From Serpula lacrymans var. lacrymans S7.9 (Eukaryota; Basidiomycota; Agaricomycetes; Boletales; Serpulaceae): 64,000 bases of DNA. Under the pieces are notes generated by a model. The model was given only the letters and a program-made list of their open reading frames with translations, searched no databases and was not told the DNA's origin. Every line of letters begins with the position of its first letter. Positions within the stretch are counted from its first letter, which is position 1. The DNA lies in NCBI RefSeq assembly GCF_000218685.1, contig NW_006763293.1:1048720-1112719 (forward strand), written 5' to 3'. Of the stretch, positions 11,445 through 23,148 are shown piece after piece. Made by a program: the position numbers and the translations under genes.

Positions 11445-13306
11445 ATGGTGAATTACGGGGGAGGTACGCATGCTTCATGTATTATATAGCTGTGCCGATA
11501 ACGATAACCTCTTTACATCAGACGAAGTCTCTGCTCTGGTCGTCGACATAGGATCGTCTTCTATACGTGCAGGGTATGCAGGAGACGACACGCCCAAGGC
11601 TATCATATCCACGTCGTACGGTTACAAACAGGCAGCACAGTCCTCAGATGGCGACGTCCAGATGTCAGAAACCACAGCAGACGGCGACGCCCCTACTGAG
11701 CCTACGAAGAAGAAAGACACAAAGATGTTCTTGGGCCAGCATGGGCCGTCAATCTGGAGAGAAGGCATGGAAATAGGGAGCCCACTACGTGATGGTCTCA
11801 GTACGCATCCAATTTAATATGTCGCGTGAATATGACTACTAAAGTGCTTCAAGTAACCGACTTCAACCCTGTACCGGCGCTCCTATCCCATGCATTGGTA
11901 GATGTCATGCGATGCAATCCCTCAGAACATCCCACCCTTGTTACAGAGCCTGCCTGGAATACGCAAGCGAACAGAGAACGAATGGCTGAAATCATGTTTG
12001 AAGAATTCCAAGTGCCTGCTTTTTATATCGCGAATACGGGCGTCCTCAACGCGTAAGAGGGTTTCACCCCAACCTCGGCCTTTAACTCTTATTACCATTT
12101 ATCGTTGATCGCTTGATGTAGATTCGCCGCCGGGAAAGGATCTGCGCTCGTCATTGATGTTGGTCAATCAATGGCAAGTATCACACCCGTCGTGGATGGT
12201 TTTGTCCTCCGAAAAGGCACGTCCATGTCTGAAATCTAAGGCAGAGGGATGATACTAAATCCACCTTTTTTTAGGCCTCGTATCTTCTCCTCTCCCAAAA
12301 CTCGTCCATGCTAACGCAAGGCACATCCTCGCAAACCCTACCGCAACCCGCGCCGGGATTGAGCTGTACCCACACCAGCTGATAGCAAGCAAGACGGTAT
12401 TGTCTCTCCCTCTTTCATAGATTAGTAGCATAGACTGACTATCGAATAAAAAAACCTACGAAGCCAGTTGAATCATCAGCCCCTCCGCAATACGCTCTTC
12501 GTACAGACCGCATGGCTGGAACTACAGAAAGTTGGAGAGTCTGGTACGAGAACAGAGAAGTCGACGAATGGATCCAGAGCGTAGCTGGAGTTCTTGACCA
12601 GGGTTGGAACGATCAGTAAGCTACAGAGATACCCCTGTCAGGCTTCGCGCTGACTGCAAGCCCGCAATGACTTAGAGCTGCTACACTTCGCCCACCGCGG
12701 CAATATGAATTCCCTACAGGCTACAATGCCTACTTCGGCTCAGAACGGTACCACGTCGGCGAGCAGTTCTTCCATCATTCACAACAATTAGTTGTACGTG
12801 ATATGGAAGCTTCATAATAGATCTAAGCTCATATTAGGCACGACTTAGGCTTCCAATCCCAACCTCCCAAAAACGATCCCGGCACTCCTCTCGGACTCTC
12901 TTCGTGGCTGCGACCAAGATCTTCGCCAAGTCCTCATGGGTAACATTGTCCTCACTGGCGGTGGAAGCTTATTCGCCGGTTTCTCCGACAGACTGGAGAA
13001 TGAGCTGTCGAGGAACTTTGCACATGTGAGTCACTAGTTCAGTGATTCGATGAGGCCCTCTCAATCACTGTTTTATTTTTCAAAGGTAAAGATACATGCT
13101 CCCGGTAACCCAATCGAGCGTCGATACGGAGGATGGCTCGGAGGGAGCATACTAGCTAGCTTGGGTACATTCCACCAACTTTGGATAAGCAAGGAAGAGT
13201 GGCAGGTACGCTATCCATTATTTACCCATCTCATCAGTAGTAACGGTTTACTTACCATTTTTCATAGGAACATGGCAAGGCCATCGTCGGCCAAAGGTGT
13301 AAATAA
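11445..13306 (+). CDS. ARP4: Actin-related protein 4
   Basis: Nuclear actin-fold subunit shared by the NuA4, INO80 and SWR1 chromatin complexes. Ten exons give about 439 aa: 11445-11463, 11522-11800, 11854-12052, 12122-12216, 12275-12396, 12464-12615, 12676-12793, 12849-13025, 13086-13205, 13268-13306. Key parts are [19 protein letters not shown] (the YGGDEVSA start is typical of Arp4), [26 protein letters not shown], the nucleotide-fold [11 protein letters not shown] and [18 protein letters not shown], and a C-terminal [15 protein letters not shown]. Exon 1 is only 19 nt. Intron 4 (12217-12274) has a GC donor (AAAAG|GCACGT) ending TTTTTTAG; no GT donor keeps the frame. All phases close. The identification is secure. 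Confidence 0.95.
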
Positions 13307-13909
13307 TTTGTGAAGTAGTGCAGTTGTAAAGTCGGTTTGTAACATCCGTATCCTGTTGTTTCGGGGAAAACCAGAACACCAGCTTTCAGACCAATAGCGA
13401 TTGAACTAAGAATCGTATACTCGATATTGACATGATTCAAACAGGGTTTAGTTGATTGTTGCAATCAAGAGTCTAATGCACATAGTTGTTTTTTATTTTA
13501 GTGTCTTGGGTACATTACAGGAAGCACGGCTTCCGTGCACCAATCCCATCCCATCTCTGGAACTCTTCGTTCACTCTGCCAAGAAGTCGCCGTACCCGCA
13601 CATACCGCGTGTATGCTCGCGAATCCCAAGATGATGAAATCGAGTGGAGAGGCGTGCGAATGGAAAGGATGGAGGGAGAGACGAAATGAAGGTGTTGTTG
13701 AATGTAACGAAAAGTACGTACATAAGAAATACCGGGAGAATCAGGCGACGAGAACTATGCTAGCACCAAGTGTCCGTTCACATACGGCCGAAATCATTGC
13801 CCCAAACCGAGATCGCAAAAGGAATGAAGGTATAAGGGAAGAGAGAAGATACGTCATGACTGAAAAGCTGCCAAATCCTAGTCCAGTGACCGAACAGAAA
13901 AGGGAGAAA
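13307..13909. other. Intergenic between convergent genes
   Basis: This is the shared 3' region of ARP4 (+) and the Gln/Ser-rich gene (-). A long open frame on + from 13535 into the opposite gene has no domain and looks antisense. Confidence 0.5.
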
Positions 13910-15457
13910 CTAGTAAGCCTCAACAGCCTCTCTGCGCTCACGGGCGCCCATGAGTACACCCAATCCACCGATCGCTTTCCTTCGGATTCTAGTCGCAAAA
14001 TTTTTCGGACCGAGCTCATCGGACCCCGATGGTGGACCACGAGGCTGTCTCATCGGTTGGCTTGCCATCCTGTAGCTTGCCACCGAAGGGTGAACCTGTG
14101 GGGCAGCAACAACAGGAACCGGCCTCCCTATACCCAGTCCCTCGTACAATTTCTTTGAAGCCTCTTCGCGCGGCGAAAGTGGTGCATCAATAGAAGACGA
14201 GGAGTGGGGCGTTGTGGGATTCGACTGGGAGCTAGCGGATGCAGTAGAATATGCATCCTCAGGCTCGCTACCATCAGCAGATGTATCAACAGCTACGACT
14301 GGTAAAGGTCGTGATAAAGTGCCGGCGAAACTAAGAGGGCGAGGTCGAGCTTTGCCAGGATGAAGGGCAGTGGGAGATGGACGGTCACCAGGCGGTGGGG
14401 TAACCGTTACACTGGGTGGGGAAACAGATATAGATACAGTACGCTGTCCGTTAAGGACTGAGTTATTATTGCCTCCGCGCCTCCAGGATGTAGCGGAATC
14501 CGACTTGGATGGGGGAGTGCCATTGCCGCTAACATTACCGCTATTAACGACACTGTTCGAGGAAAGACTGCCGAGAGATGTTCCACCGCTTATCACTGTA
14601 GTCTGGCTAGGTGGGGGAGACGAATTCTTAGGTGTGATTTCATGTATTTCTGCCCTCGGAAATGCGACGTTTGAAGAAGGACGACTACCGAACTTGCCTC
14701 CAAGCGCTGCGGTCATAGGAACTTGATCGCCATTGGTAGGAGCAGTACTGATACCAAGTTGGGCCTTCAAAAGCTCTGTCTGATTAGCGCGGCGAGACTG
14801 GGCGCTACTTGCAACTGAACGAAGATCAAAAGCGGTGTTAAGCGGACCGGCAGTAGCAGGTGGGTTAAAGTTTGAGCTGTTACGGCGATTTTGATTGATC
14901 TGTTGGCGCATAGCCTCTGCGAGAAGGGCAGCTTGTGTCTGTTGCACCTGTACGTTCTAAGATGAACCATCAATCAAAGAAAACTTGTAGTGCCAAAGAT
15001 GAAACAAGCCAACCTGTAATCGCATAATCTCCAACTGCATCATCTGCATCTGTTGCTGGAGAACTTGAGTCTGAGCGTCTGGGGCAGACGGGGCTTGCAC
15101 ACTCTGAGAGAACGAGGGATTGAACGGAACACTGTTGGGGTTCAAGCCCCTCTGTGCTGAGGAATGTTGCTGTTGGATAAAACGGTTGTTAGGGCCATCG
15201 ACAGCGGCCGTCAAGGGGTGTTTTCCTGCCGTGTTGTTGGTGTAAAGGTGGTGTGAAAATAGTTCAGCCACCTCGTCGATGTCCTCCTCCTCTGGATAAA
15301 CAGGGTGCTGAATAGAGTTGGAAGCAAAACGGGGAAGATTGAAGGAGGAGCCTGGAGCAGCAGTGTGGGGCATGTTCATAGAGACAGATCTAACGCCGCC
15401 TGTACGAAGGCCATTGAGAAGAGAGGCTCGAGGATTGGGAGGAGGAGCAGTGGCCAT
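13910..15457 (-). CDS. Gln/Ser/Pro-rich protein of unknown function
   Basis: I do not recognise a characterised family. Two exons (15457-15014 and 14956-13910) joined by a GTTGGC...TTAG intron give about 496 aa. The N-terminal part has a conserved-looking acidic patch (PEEEDIDEVAELFSHHLY). A short Gln/Met-rich coiled-coil candidate follows (QVLQQQMQMMQLEIMRLQ|NVQVQQTQAALLAEAMRQQI) and spans the splice junction. The remainder is Ser/Pro-rich and probably disordered, with many SP/TP sites (SVSPPSVTVTPPPGDRPSP). The C-terminus is basic (ATRIRRKAIGGLGVLMGARERR). It could be a scaffold or regulator. The start follows from the first ATG of the frame (MATAPPPNPRASLLNGL). Confidence 0.8.
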
Positions 15458-15948
15458 AGTGAGATAGAGAACGGTGGAAGGGCAGTCTTGAGGACGTGGG
15501 ATTTAATTACGGAAGAGAATATTAATGAACAGATAGTAGCTGAAAAAGAGGATACAGCTGGAGGAGGTCAGCCTGGTGGGGAAAGGGGGGAGGAGGAGGA
15601 GACAGACTGGGAGGCAATCGCACTTGGTGAGGACTTTCTCTCTCTGAGAGGGACGACTGGGGCAAGAAGGAGAATAAAAAGAGAGAAGAAGTATGTGATT
15701 TTTGTGATAAAGAGGAGGAGATATGTTTGCAAAGAGAAGACAAGACAAACGAGAAAAAGGCGCCGTAGCCTGGTCGAGAGAGAGGAAAGAGCCTGAGAGC
15801 GAAAGATGGCTGCTGTGGCTGTTTTACGCACAAAGTGAGGACCTCGATCACCACAAAAGGACCAAAACTATATAGATACAGCCTGCTATTTGATAGAGAT
15901 CATCACCCAAAACAGCCCCGCCACTGCCTCTCTATTGTCTCGGCTCCG
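15458..15948. other. Intergenic with long purine/pyrimidine tract
   Basis: From about 15540 to 15795 the plus strand is strongly purine-rich (the minus strand is CT-rich), lying 5' of the minus-strand gene that starts at 15457. CT-rich leaders are common upstream of fungal start codons, so this is probably promoter and 5' UTR. No gene is supported. Confidence 0.5.
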
Positions 15949-16645
15949 TCACAGGTTCTTCTTCGCACTCGCCCGTACACGTGTATCAAACGTCGTGCTG
16001 CGTATCCCTGTATGCGCCGTATGAAATGGATTCAACATTGTCTGCAACATCCGTCATATCTCATCCCACATGCCGTACTCGAAGCTCACCTTCACATATA
16101 GCTCCCATACATCATGGAAGAATGATCTGATCCCATCGTCGTTCTTTGTTTCGTGAAGTAGAATGAACTTCATGTCTATTGTCCATAAACGGAATAAGTA
16201 CTCGCAATACCTGTCCCACCCAACCCTTACTTCCTGGAGTTATGAACGCAGATACAAGCCATTCATTGAACTTGTCCACAGATTTAAGATACCTGTTCGC
16301 TTCGTCAACACGTGCTCGTCACAATAAAGCGAACAATACCAACATTGCACTCTCTTTCTTCATGACATCCTCGATGACATCCAGGCTTGCATTGGCAATC
16401 ATCTGTATTACATGTCGATCTTGCCCACCGCCCATCCTCACACCGCCTCCTTGCACATGGTGAGATTGAGTTGCACTCGTGGCACCAGACAATGCAGTCA
16501 GCGTCCCAGCAAAGGCAGATGTCGACCACGTTGGCAGATTAGATGAAAGCGGCGAGGGTGTCGTCTGCGCAGGCTTCGTAGAATAATGTGTCAAGCTGTA
16601 CAATGGCGTGTCCGATGGCGATAACAGAAATAGATGGTGCGACAT
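15949..16645 (-). CDS. TRS20: TRAPP complex subunit 2 (sedlin / Trs20)
   Basis: Longin-fold subunit of the TRAPP tethering complexes acting in ER-Golgi traffic and autophagy. Four exons with consistent phases (16645-16344, 16292-16231, 16175-16090, 16041-15949) give 180 aa. Family marks: N-terminal strand HLFLLSPSDTPLYSL, helix HVIQMIANASLDVIEDV, YLKSVDKFNEWLVSAFITPG, MKFILLHETKNDDGIRSFF, and a tail MLNPFHTAHTGIRSTTFDTR. Typical sedlins have about 140 aa. This one carries an extra Ser/Thr/Gly-rich loop of about 45-50 aa between the first strands and helix 1 (TTPSPLSS...QGGGVRMGGG). It is divergent from PCP1 with about 125 bp between starts. Confidence 0.9.
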
Positions 16646-16770
16646 GGGCGTAGATAGTCAACGTATGTAATGCACGTTCAGATCGCATACAGCCACTGTC
16701 GGTAGTGTCCCACAACGTCGGGGACAGCGCCGACGCGTGGTCAATACACATAAACACGAGGTCTTTGCCC
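16646..16770. promoter_or_regulatory. Shared promoter region TRS20 / PCP1
   Basis: Only 125 bp separates two divergent starts. Dual promoter function is inferred from the layout; I see no specific element. Confidence 0.4.
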
Positions 16771-18043
16771 ATGGCAAGCACACAAAACCTCTTTTGCCGC
16801 ACTTTTGCTCGCAGCTTAAGCTCATTGCGCTGCAATCCTCGTGCCAATGTCTCCCATATACAGCAGAATCTACATGCAATCCATCTAAATGGCTTAATAC
16901 AGCAAACAAGGCAGCTATCTGGTCTATCCATCTTTACAAACACGTTCCGCGCCTCGACACCAGCGCCAATCGTTAGCACACCACGCGTAGCCTTGTCCAG
17001 CATTCTTCAATTTGCAAGGACGGGTATACGCAATGCAACACACAGGGATTATCATGGATCTGGTTCTTCTTATGGACGCTCACCCAACCGCGGACCCCGT
17101 TTTCCCTGGATCGAGTCCATCCCCAACTCTGTCATATTCTATGGCATCATTGGTCTCAATGTCGGCGTGTTTTTGACTTGGCAGGCTGCCACTGCGACTT
17201 GGGTACGCCACATATCATCACCATCCAGTCTGACTATGAACTGACCTTCCCCACCATGCATCCCAGCAACAAACGGGAGACACGTCTTTGATTAGGTTTC
17301 TGAGGGACAACTTTGTAGTGGAGATGCGTAACATCTCATCAGGCAGGATGTTCGTATCTCCACTTGTTATCTGCAATCTCATATAACTGATTGTATGCGC
17401 GCTGTTGCGGTATAGATGGACACTTGTGACCTCTTGCTTTTCCCATCGAGATTTCTCGCATGCATTGTTCAATGGCCTCACCTTCTTTTTCATGGCTCCA
17501 GCAGTTATGCAAATGCTAGGTAAAACAAGGTTTTTGGGACTATACTTCATCGGTATGTTTGTTGTGCGCGACTCAGGATGTACCCCATCGTAACCAAATC
17601 TGCTTACAGGTGGAATCTTGTCCGGCCTAACGAGTCTCAGCTGGAACGACCTCGTCAAGCATCATCCGATAGCGTCTCATGGGGCTAGTGGTTCGTCTTA
17701 GATAACTTCTTTCTGCATGTCAACATTCTCACATTTTGTTACAGGTGCCATATATGCCATAGCAGCTTACTTTGCCTGTGCATTACCACGAGCGACGTTC
17801 CTCATCTTCTTTGTGATCCCTTGTCCCGCATGGGTGTTCCTTCCCGGTATCCTGATATACGACGGCTACAGGAGCATCTCCAACAAGGTTAGATCATGTC
17901 GCCTTTTTGTAGGGATTTCGGGTAGCATACTGATATATCCGGTTGCGAACTAGAATACTACCACAGATACAGCTGGTCACGTCGGCGGTCTGCTTGCGGG
18001 AATAGCATACTTTGCTGCACGACGGTTTGGTATCTTTCTATAA
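16771..18043 (+). CDS. PCP1: Mitochondrial rhomboid protease (PARL/Pcp1)
   Basis: Inner-membrane serine protease of mitochondria; yeast Pcp1 processes Mgm1 and Ccp1. Six exons (16771-17202, 17267-17349, 17416-17552, 17610-17690, 17745-17887, 17954-18043) give 321 aa with all phases matching. The N-terminus MASTQNLFCRTFARSLSSLR is a mitochondrial presequence. Membrane segments follow, with WTLVTSCFSHRDFSHALFN, then the catalytic serine motif GASGAIYA (split by intron 4) and the catalytic histidine in DTAGHVGGLLAG. The dyad Ser/His is complete, so it should be active. An ATG upstream in frame at 16705 exists, but 16771 starts a better presequence. Confidence 0.93.
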
Positions 18044-18407
18044 CATACCCTAAAGTAGATGTGCGGGTCGGGTCAGTAGCAAGGAATAGACATATTTGTG
18101 TAAAATGTCTACAAGTCTACAAACTTTTTTGACGCACTAAGGTCACGATCAATCCAGTGCATAATACTATCGTACTATTATTCGAAAAGCATTTGAATTG
18201 TAGAGTAACTAATCGCAGAACTAAAATGAGGTATTCACTTGTGGAAATTAAGGGGTCGAAGTGAATGACGAAGAAAAGAAGTCAACGACCCATTGCAATG
18301 GCGCACATGTAAAAGGGGGTCAGCGTGGAACAAAATATCAAACAATCAGGCCATATACAAATACATAACGGTATGCATAACATATTCCATGTGTCTACTG
18401 AGTTTTC
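18044..18407. other. Intergenic between convergent genes
   Basis: This is the shared 3' region of PCP1 (+) and the CLASP gene (-). Nothing else is seen. Confidence 0.5.
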
Positions 18408-21400
18408 CTACGGAACGCGTACCTTCTGGGGCGTATTCATGCTGTTATCAAGTCTCCCCATCGTCTTCTCTAGTTTTTCCAAACCTGAAGGCCCAGTTGT
18501 AGAATCAGTAGGATCTCTGGCACCGTGTTTGTCGAACAGATAGGTGAGGAGGTTCTTTTTGTCGTCCGGAAGGTTCTCGAGAAGAGTGAAAAGGTGTGTT
18601 TCGTCACGAAGAACGAGCTGAGCAGCGATTATAGCGACGGCTGCAGCTTCTCTGATGACAAGCGATGAATAATCGTTCAAAGCCTGTGGACATTTAAAAA
18701 AAATCAAAAACATAATTTAGTCATCGACGACGAAGATACGCACGGGTATAAGAGTCGCCCTTAGGCGAGGAAGCTCTTCCTCCAAAATTTCAGCAGGAAG
18801 ACGTAGGATGAATTTCCCCAAGGCAATGATACCAAAGGCGTATGTGGCGGATTTCGCACTGGAATCTGTCGTCGGCTCGGAATAAAACTCGCGAAGACTG
18901 GCATGCATCGTCGTGACACCGTAGACAGGCTCGATCCGGGTTGCCAGAGCGTCCCGAACAGTCTTCGTTGCTTCCAGTACCTAAGTCATCGACATCAGCA
19001 CATGACCCTATGATTGATGTGAGTGAACTTACATTTAATGAACTGCAGTACCTGACCCTGAGAAGCGTGGAAAAGAGATCAGATTCCCTGCCTTCCAGGA
19101 AGGGCGCTTGATGCTCAAGTATTTCCCAGAGCACGATCAGGCCATATTCTAATTCCTCCGTGACCTAGATGGCAGGCTCAGCGTTAATGTACACCGAATA
19201 GTACCTGTAAGACATACCCGCGAAGGCTTCAAGTAATCAAATAGAGCATTTAATAGGCGGGAGAAGCTCTTGTCCTTCGTCCATAGATCAGGAATGAATG
19301 GCGGTAAAGGTCGGGCCACTGAGATGAATGGTGAAGGGCTCAATGGAAGACCGAGCCCTGGACTCAGAGGGGATGTTGCATCAGACTCGGATGCCGGATT
19401 ACTCATGCAGAGTTGGGCAAGTTTCTGCAGCACACTAACATCCGCAGTGCCTTCCCCCAAAGCGGTAATGTAACTTTCGAGTTCTTGCACCCGGTCATCA
19501 GTTTCCACAGTCTTGAGTACTGTGCCCTGGTCATGTGCTATGCAGGGATGGTAGTTAGCTGACAAGATCTATAAACTGTATTTTTGATATACCTGACAGT
19601 CTTTTCAGCCACCAGCCACTCTCACGTTTCTGATTTTGTAACACATCTAACATCGACTCTGTTCGGCCGTTATTAACGGGGCTGTTCTTGAATGCGGCCG
19701 CTTTTCGGAATATAGCCATATTCTTGTTGACAGGAGTCACTGGAGGCAGCATGTTAATCCGTATCGTCGAGGCATTAGCAGGCTTGGGCTTTGGCGTTGA
19801 GCTGCCATTGCCATTGCCCAGTAATAGGGAGGCTGGGATAGTAGAATGATGGAGATCTTCTGACTCGGGTTCTACGAGCTCTAGTAAACGTTCAGCTGCA
19901 CTTTCAGCTTGTTCCGCTCGGGCTCGAAGAGCATCTTCAACAATGGGTTCAGATGGCATGCTAGGAGAAGTTGACGAAAGAGCATTGGATGCCGTGGGCC
20001 TCGAGCCGTCGGACCGGGGAGAGAATGAGGGTGCCTTCGAGGTAACGCTGGGTACTGGAGGATATACCTTGTAGGGCGTTGAGAATGACATAAGATTTAC
20101 AGATTCGTCCATGTCAGAGTCACTGTCTTCGGGTATCGGTATGGCAGTCGCGAGAAGTAAAGACTCCTCCTCTACATCAACAGTGGGCATCACTGTGGAT
20201 TGTCGTACTGGAACGGGAACAGCAGCTGTCCTATTAGCGGTGTGTCGAGATGATGGTGACGTATGGCTAGGAGGGGAAGCCGGAAGAGCTGTTTGCATGG
20301 CCTTGCGCAAAACAGAACTGCGATTAGGAGGCGATGGGACAAGAGGCGACGACGTACGGCGACGCATAGCTTCTGGTGCGATGGAAGCCGTCGTTGAATC
20401 GGAAGTCGAACGAGCGTGCGAGTTGGGTATCGGACCACTGCTAACTGACCGAGGCATAGTCCCTGATAGTATGCGCGATCTAGGGGAAGTTGGGGGAGAT
20501 AAAGAAGTGCGAGACGAGAAGGTGGAACGAGCGGTGGGAGAAGGTGAGTTGCGTCCATTTGTAGTTTTGGATACGGTAATGACAGGTGAGGTAGGACTTC
20601 TTGCAGTGGGGGAAGCTGCTCTAGAGGCATGGGACGATGCTGTTGCCTGATGTCTCAAGGTTGGAGGCGCGGTGGCGATGGCTTTGGCTTTAGCACGACT
20701 GGCAGCAATGGCAGCAGAGACGCTACTCTTCTTTACCTTAGGTGTAGTAGGGGGTAGGACCGCCGCCAAGGCATCTGGATTTGGACATGCCTTCTCTAGC
20801 TGCTTACGCGCTATAGAATCCAGAGCATGAAGTATTACAGTTGCCCTGTCATGCCAGATTCCTTCGAACACCCAGAAACAAACGCGCGCACTCTCCCGCA
20901 CCGCAGGGTTGGGGTCAATAATGGCTTTCTTGATAGACTTCTCAAGTATTTCCACTCCATTAGGAGACTCGATGTGATTTTTGAACCGCGTGCCATGCAC
21001 CTCAAGGTATTCTTTAATATGGGCAACGACGAACGCTCTCGCTTGTATAGTCTTCTCCTGCAGGGTGGTCCAGAGGAGGGGTAGCAATGTACGTGGCTGT
21101 GCCGACGTATGGTTCATAATTGTTGAGACGCATGCTTGTGACTGTTGAGCGATGATCTTCTTGGTGAAGCCAGCCATCCGTAATAAGTGCGAATAGAGCG
21201 TCTCACAAAATGGATCAAGAATAGGACCAAGAGCAACTGCTAGTTCAGAGTATAATGAACAGGCATTGGCTGAGACAGTGGTCCGCAGACTGGCCAGCTA
21301 ATTCGGTGACGTGAGTATGTAACTTTACCTTGACATAGAATCACCTACGGCTTTGAGTGAAGCCTGGATAAAACTATCTTTCAGACAGGCTATGAAGACA

Positions 21401-22958
21401 TCCAAATAACGACTTTGAATGTCACCCTTGAGCATCCCACGAACTCGTTGAACAGCACGATCACGAGCTGCCCAATTATGCTCTGTTTCTTTACCCTGAA
21501 AATCCCAACGCAAATGAGCAAAGAGGGAGCAGAGACACATGGAACTAGAGTATCTTACCTCAAATGGCTTGACCATCCCCGCAAACTCATTTTCCATGTC
21601 TCTGCTGGATGCGATCTGCGAAAAATGAGACGCATATAGTGATACGCAAAGAAGTACAGACGCACAAAAACTGCCTCAACCACACTTGTCGTGTCATTCG
21701 GTAATGGAGGGACTGCACCTAGTGATGGGGACACCATGGCGGAACGACTGGCCGGCCTTGAAATGTCCCTTACGTTCCCATGGCTTACAGCACGCGATAC
21801 AGTGTTAGGTGGTCCTCCTGACGCTGAACCTACTGTAGGCCGTCTGGTCTGTAACAACACACTCGGGGGAACATATTCCTTCTTGCCACCATCCCCGTTT
21901 TCAGACCCTTCGCTATGAGGAGTACTCGTAGCTCCACTTGCTCCAATGAGTTTCGACAGGACGTTGTCCATAATAGTTTTCCGCACGTTTTTCTTCGACA
22001 TCTCTCTTTTAAGGTCTGCTCGTGCCGCATCTGTGACGCCTGGACCAGTGAAAAGTTCTATGACGGATTGACGAGAGCATTCACGGACATTGCCATCGGG
22101 GTCTTCGAGCGCGTCAACTAACAGGGGAAGGTAGGGACGAATAGGGAAGAGATGGTGCGCGCGACGAATTTGTACTAAAGTGAGAATTGCCTAGAAACAA
22201 AGAAAGTGAACGCGGAAAGAACTGCGTTTGGTATGACGGCCAGAATGCTGAGTGACAGGAAAACGTACTTGTTCTCGTACTCTCCATATTTTACTGCCCA
22301 GGCCACCCTCTCTCAAGAACCGCTCAAATATCATCAGGGGGGTCTCTGGACCCTTGCCATCTTTGATCTTAGACGTGGAAGGCGCGCAACGAAAAGCTAA
22401 CCCTCCCAACACCGCGAGCGTTTCTCGAGCTTTCTCTCTCGACTTTTCACGGTTATCACCCAAACGTTCCAGAACCCCTCCGGTGGGAAGAAAGGCAACG
22501 AGAGCTTGGCGAAGCGTGTAGATGTCGACTGAAGCCGAATGAACTGATGACGATGATGACGCCGAAGAGAGCGGGCGCGTGGCAGTTTGTGTAGGTGCAT
22601 TAAAACGCGATATTATGAGAGGAAGAAAATGTGGCAGAGCTGAAAGTGTAGCAGTTGTCAAATGTTGGTTTGGAATTCGAAGGCATGCCTTGAGAACGGT
22701 GATAAGAGCCTCCGGGTCTGCAATCTATCCAAGAATTAAAGAACACATGTCGACCTTTGCTGGCAAAAGAAAGTAGTGGCAACATTTACCTCTGTGCCAG
22801 ACTCGAATTCCGCCTGAAGTTTCGTGACAGCGTCAATCTTGAGATCAACGTCTTCAAAAAAAATATGTCAGAACAACAGGGCAGCAGCTGAACTATAGAG
22901 AGGACTTGCCATTATTTTTGCACTGGTTTATAAGCTTTTCCAGCTGCTCATTGCTCAT
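18408..22958 (-). CDS. STU1: CLASP / Stu1 microtubule-binding protein
   Basis: Large TOG/HEAT-repeat protein that stabilises microtubules at spindle and cortex. The start MSNEQLEKLINQCKNN at 22958 is followed by DVDLKIDAVTKLQAEFESG through a GC-AG intron (donor at 22909). HEAT/TOG parts: ALITVLKACLRIPNQHLTTA, FLREGGLGSKIWRVREQ, LVDALEDPDGNVRECSRQ, and the second TOG/CLASP_N block (HNWAARDRAVQRVRGML, KKIIAQQSQACVSTIMNH, AIIDPNPAVRESARVCFW). A long Ser/Pro/Arg linker with many SP sites (about 19950-20650) precedes a C-terminal HEAT segment (ALNDYSSLVIREAAAVAI, ENLPDDKKNLLTYLFDKH). The stop is at 18408. About a dozen exons; not every border was resolved. Confidence 0.9.
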
Positions 22959-23148
22959 GGTGGGACAGGTGATGAGAAAAAAGCAAGATGAATAGCGAAT
23001 GGCAACTCGGATGCCCAAGCTCAGCTAAGTACTTCGTAATAATCGTCCGATTACCTTTACATGCACAATCAATAATAAGCAAACAACCGGTCATACGCCG
23101 GACTTCATTCACAGTCACCGGTTTCAATCAGACCATCATCTAAATACC
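22959..23148. promoter_or_regulatory. Shared promoter region CLASP / SurE-like
   Basis: A gap of 190 bp separates divergent starts. Inferred from the layout only. Confidence 0.4.

Noticed and set aside
13535..14158. Long plus-strand open frame of 207 codons
   Set aside because: Lies antisense to the Gln/Ser-rich gene and its 3' flank; composition is erratic and no domain or splice signals fit.
15305..15796. Plus-strand open frame of 163 codons, Arg/Glu-rich
   Set aside because: Produced by the purine-rich tract and the antisense of exon 1 of the minus-strand gene.
16539..17003. Minus-strand frame ending VAPSISVIAIGHAIVQLDTL, resembling a TRAPP N-terminus
   Set aside because: It is the other frame of the true TRS20 exon 1; only the MSHHLFLLSP frame continues into the sedlin helix, and the upstream part is antisense to PCP1 exon 1.
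20111..20650. Plus-strand open frame of 179 codons
   Set aside because: Antisense of the low-complexity linker of the CLASP gene.
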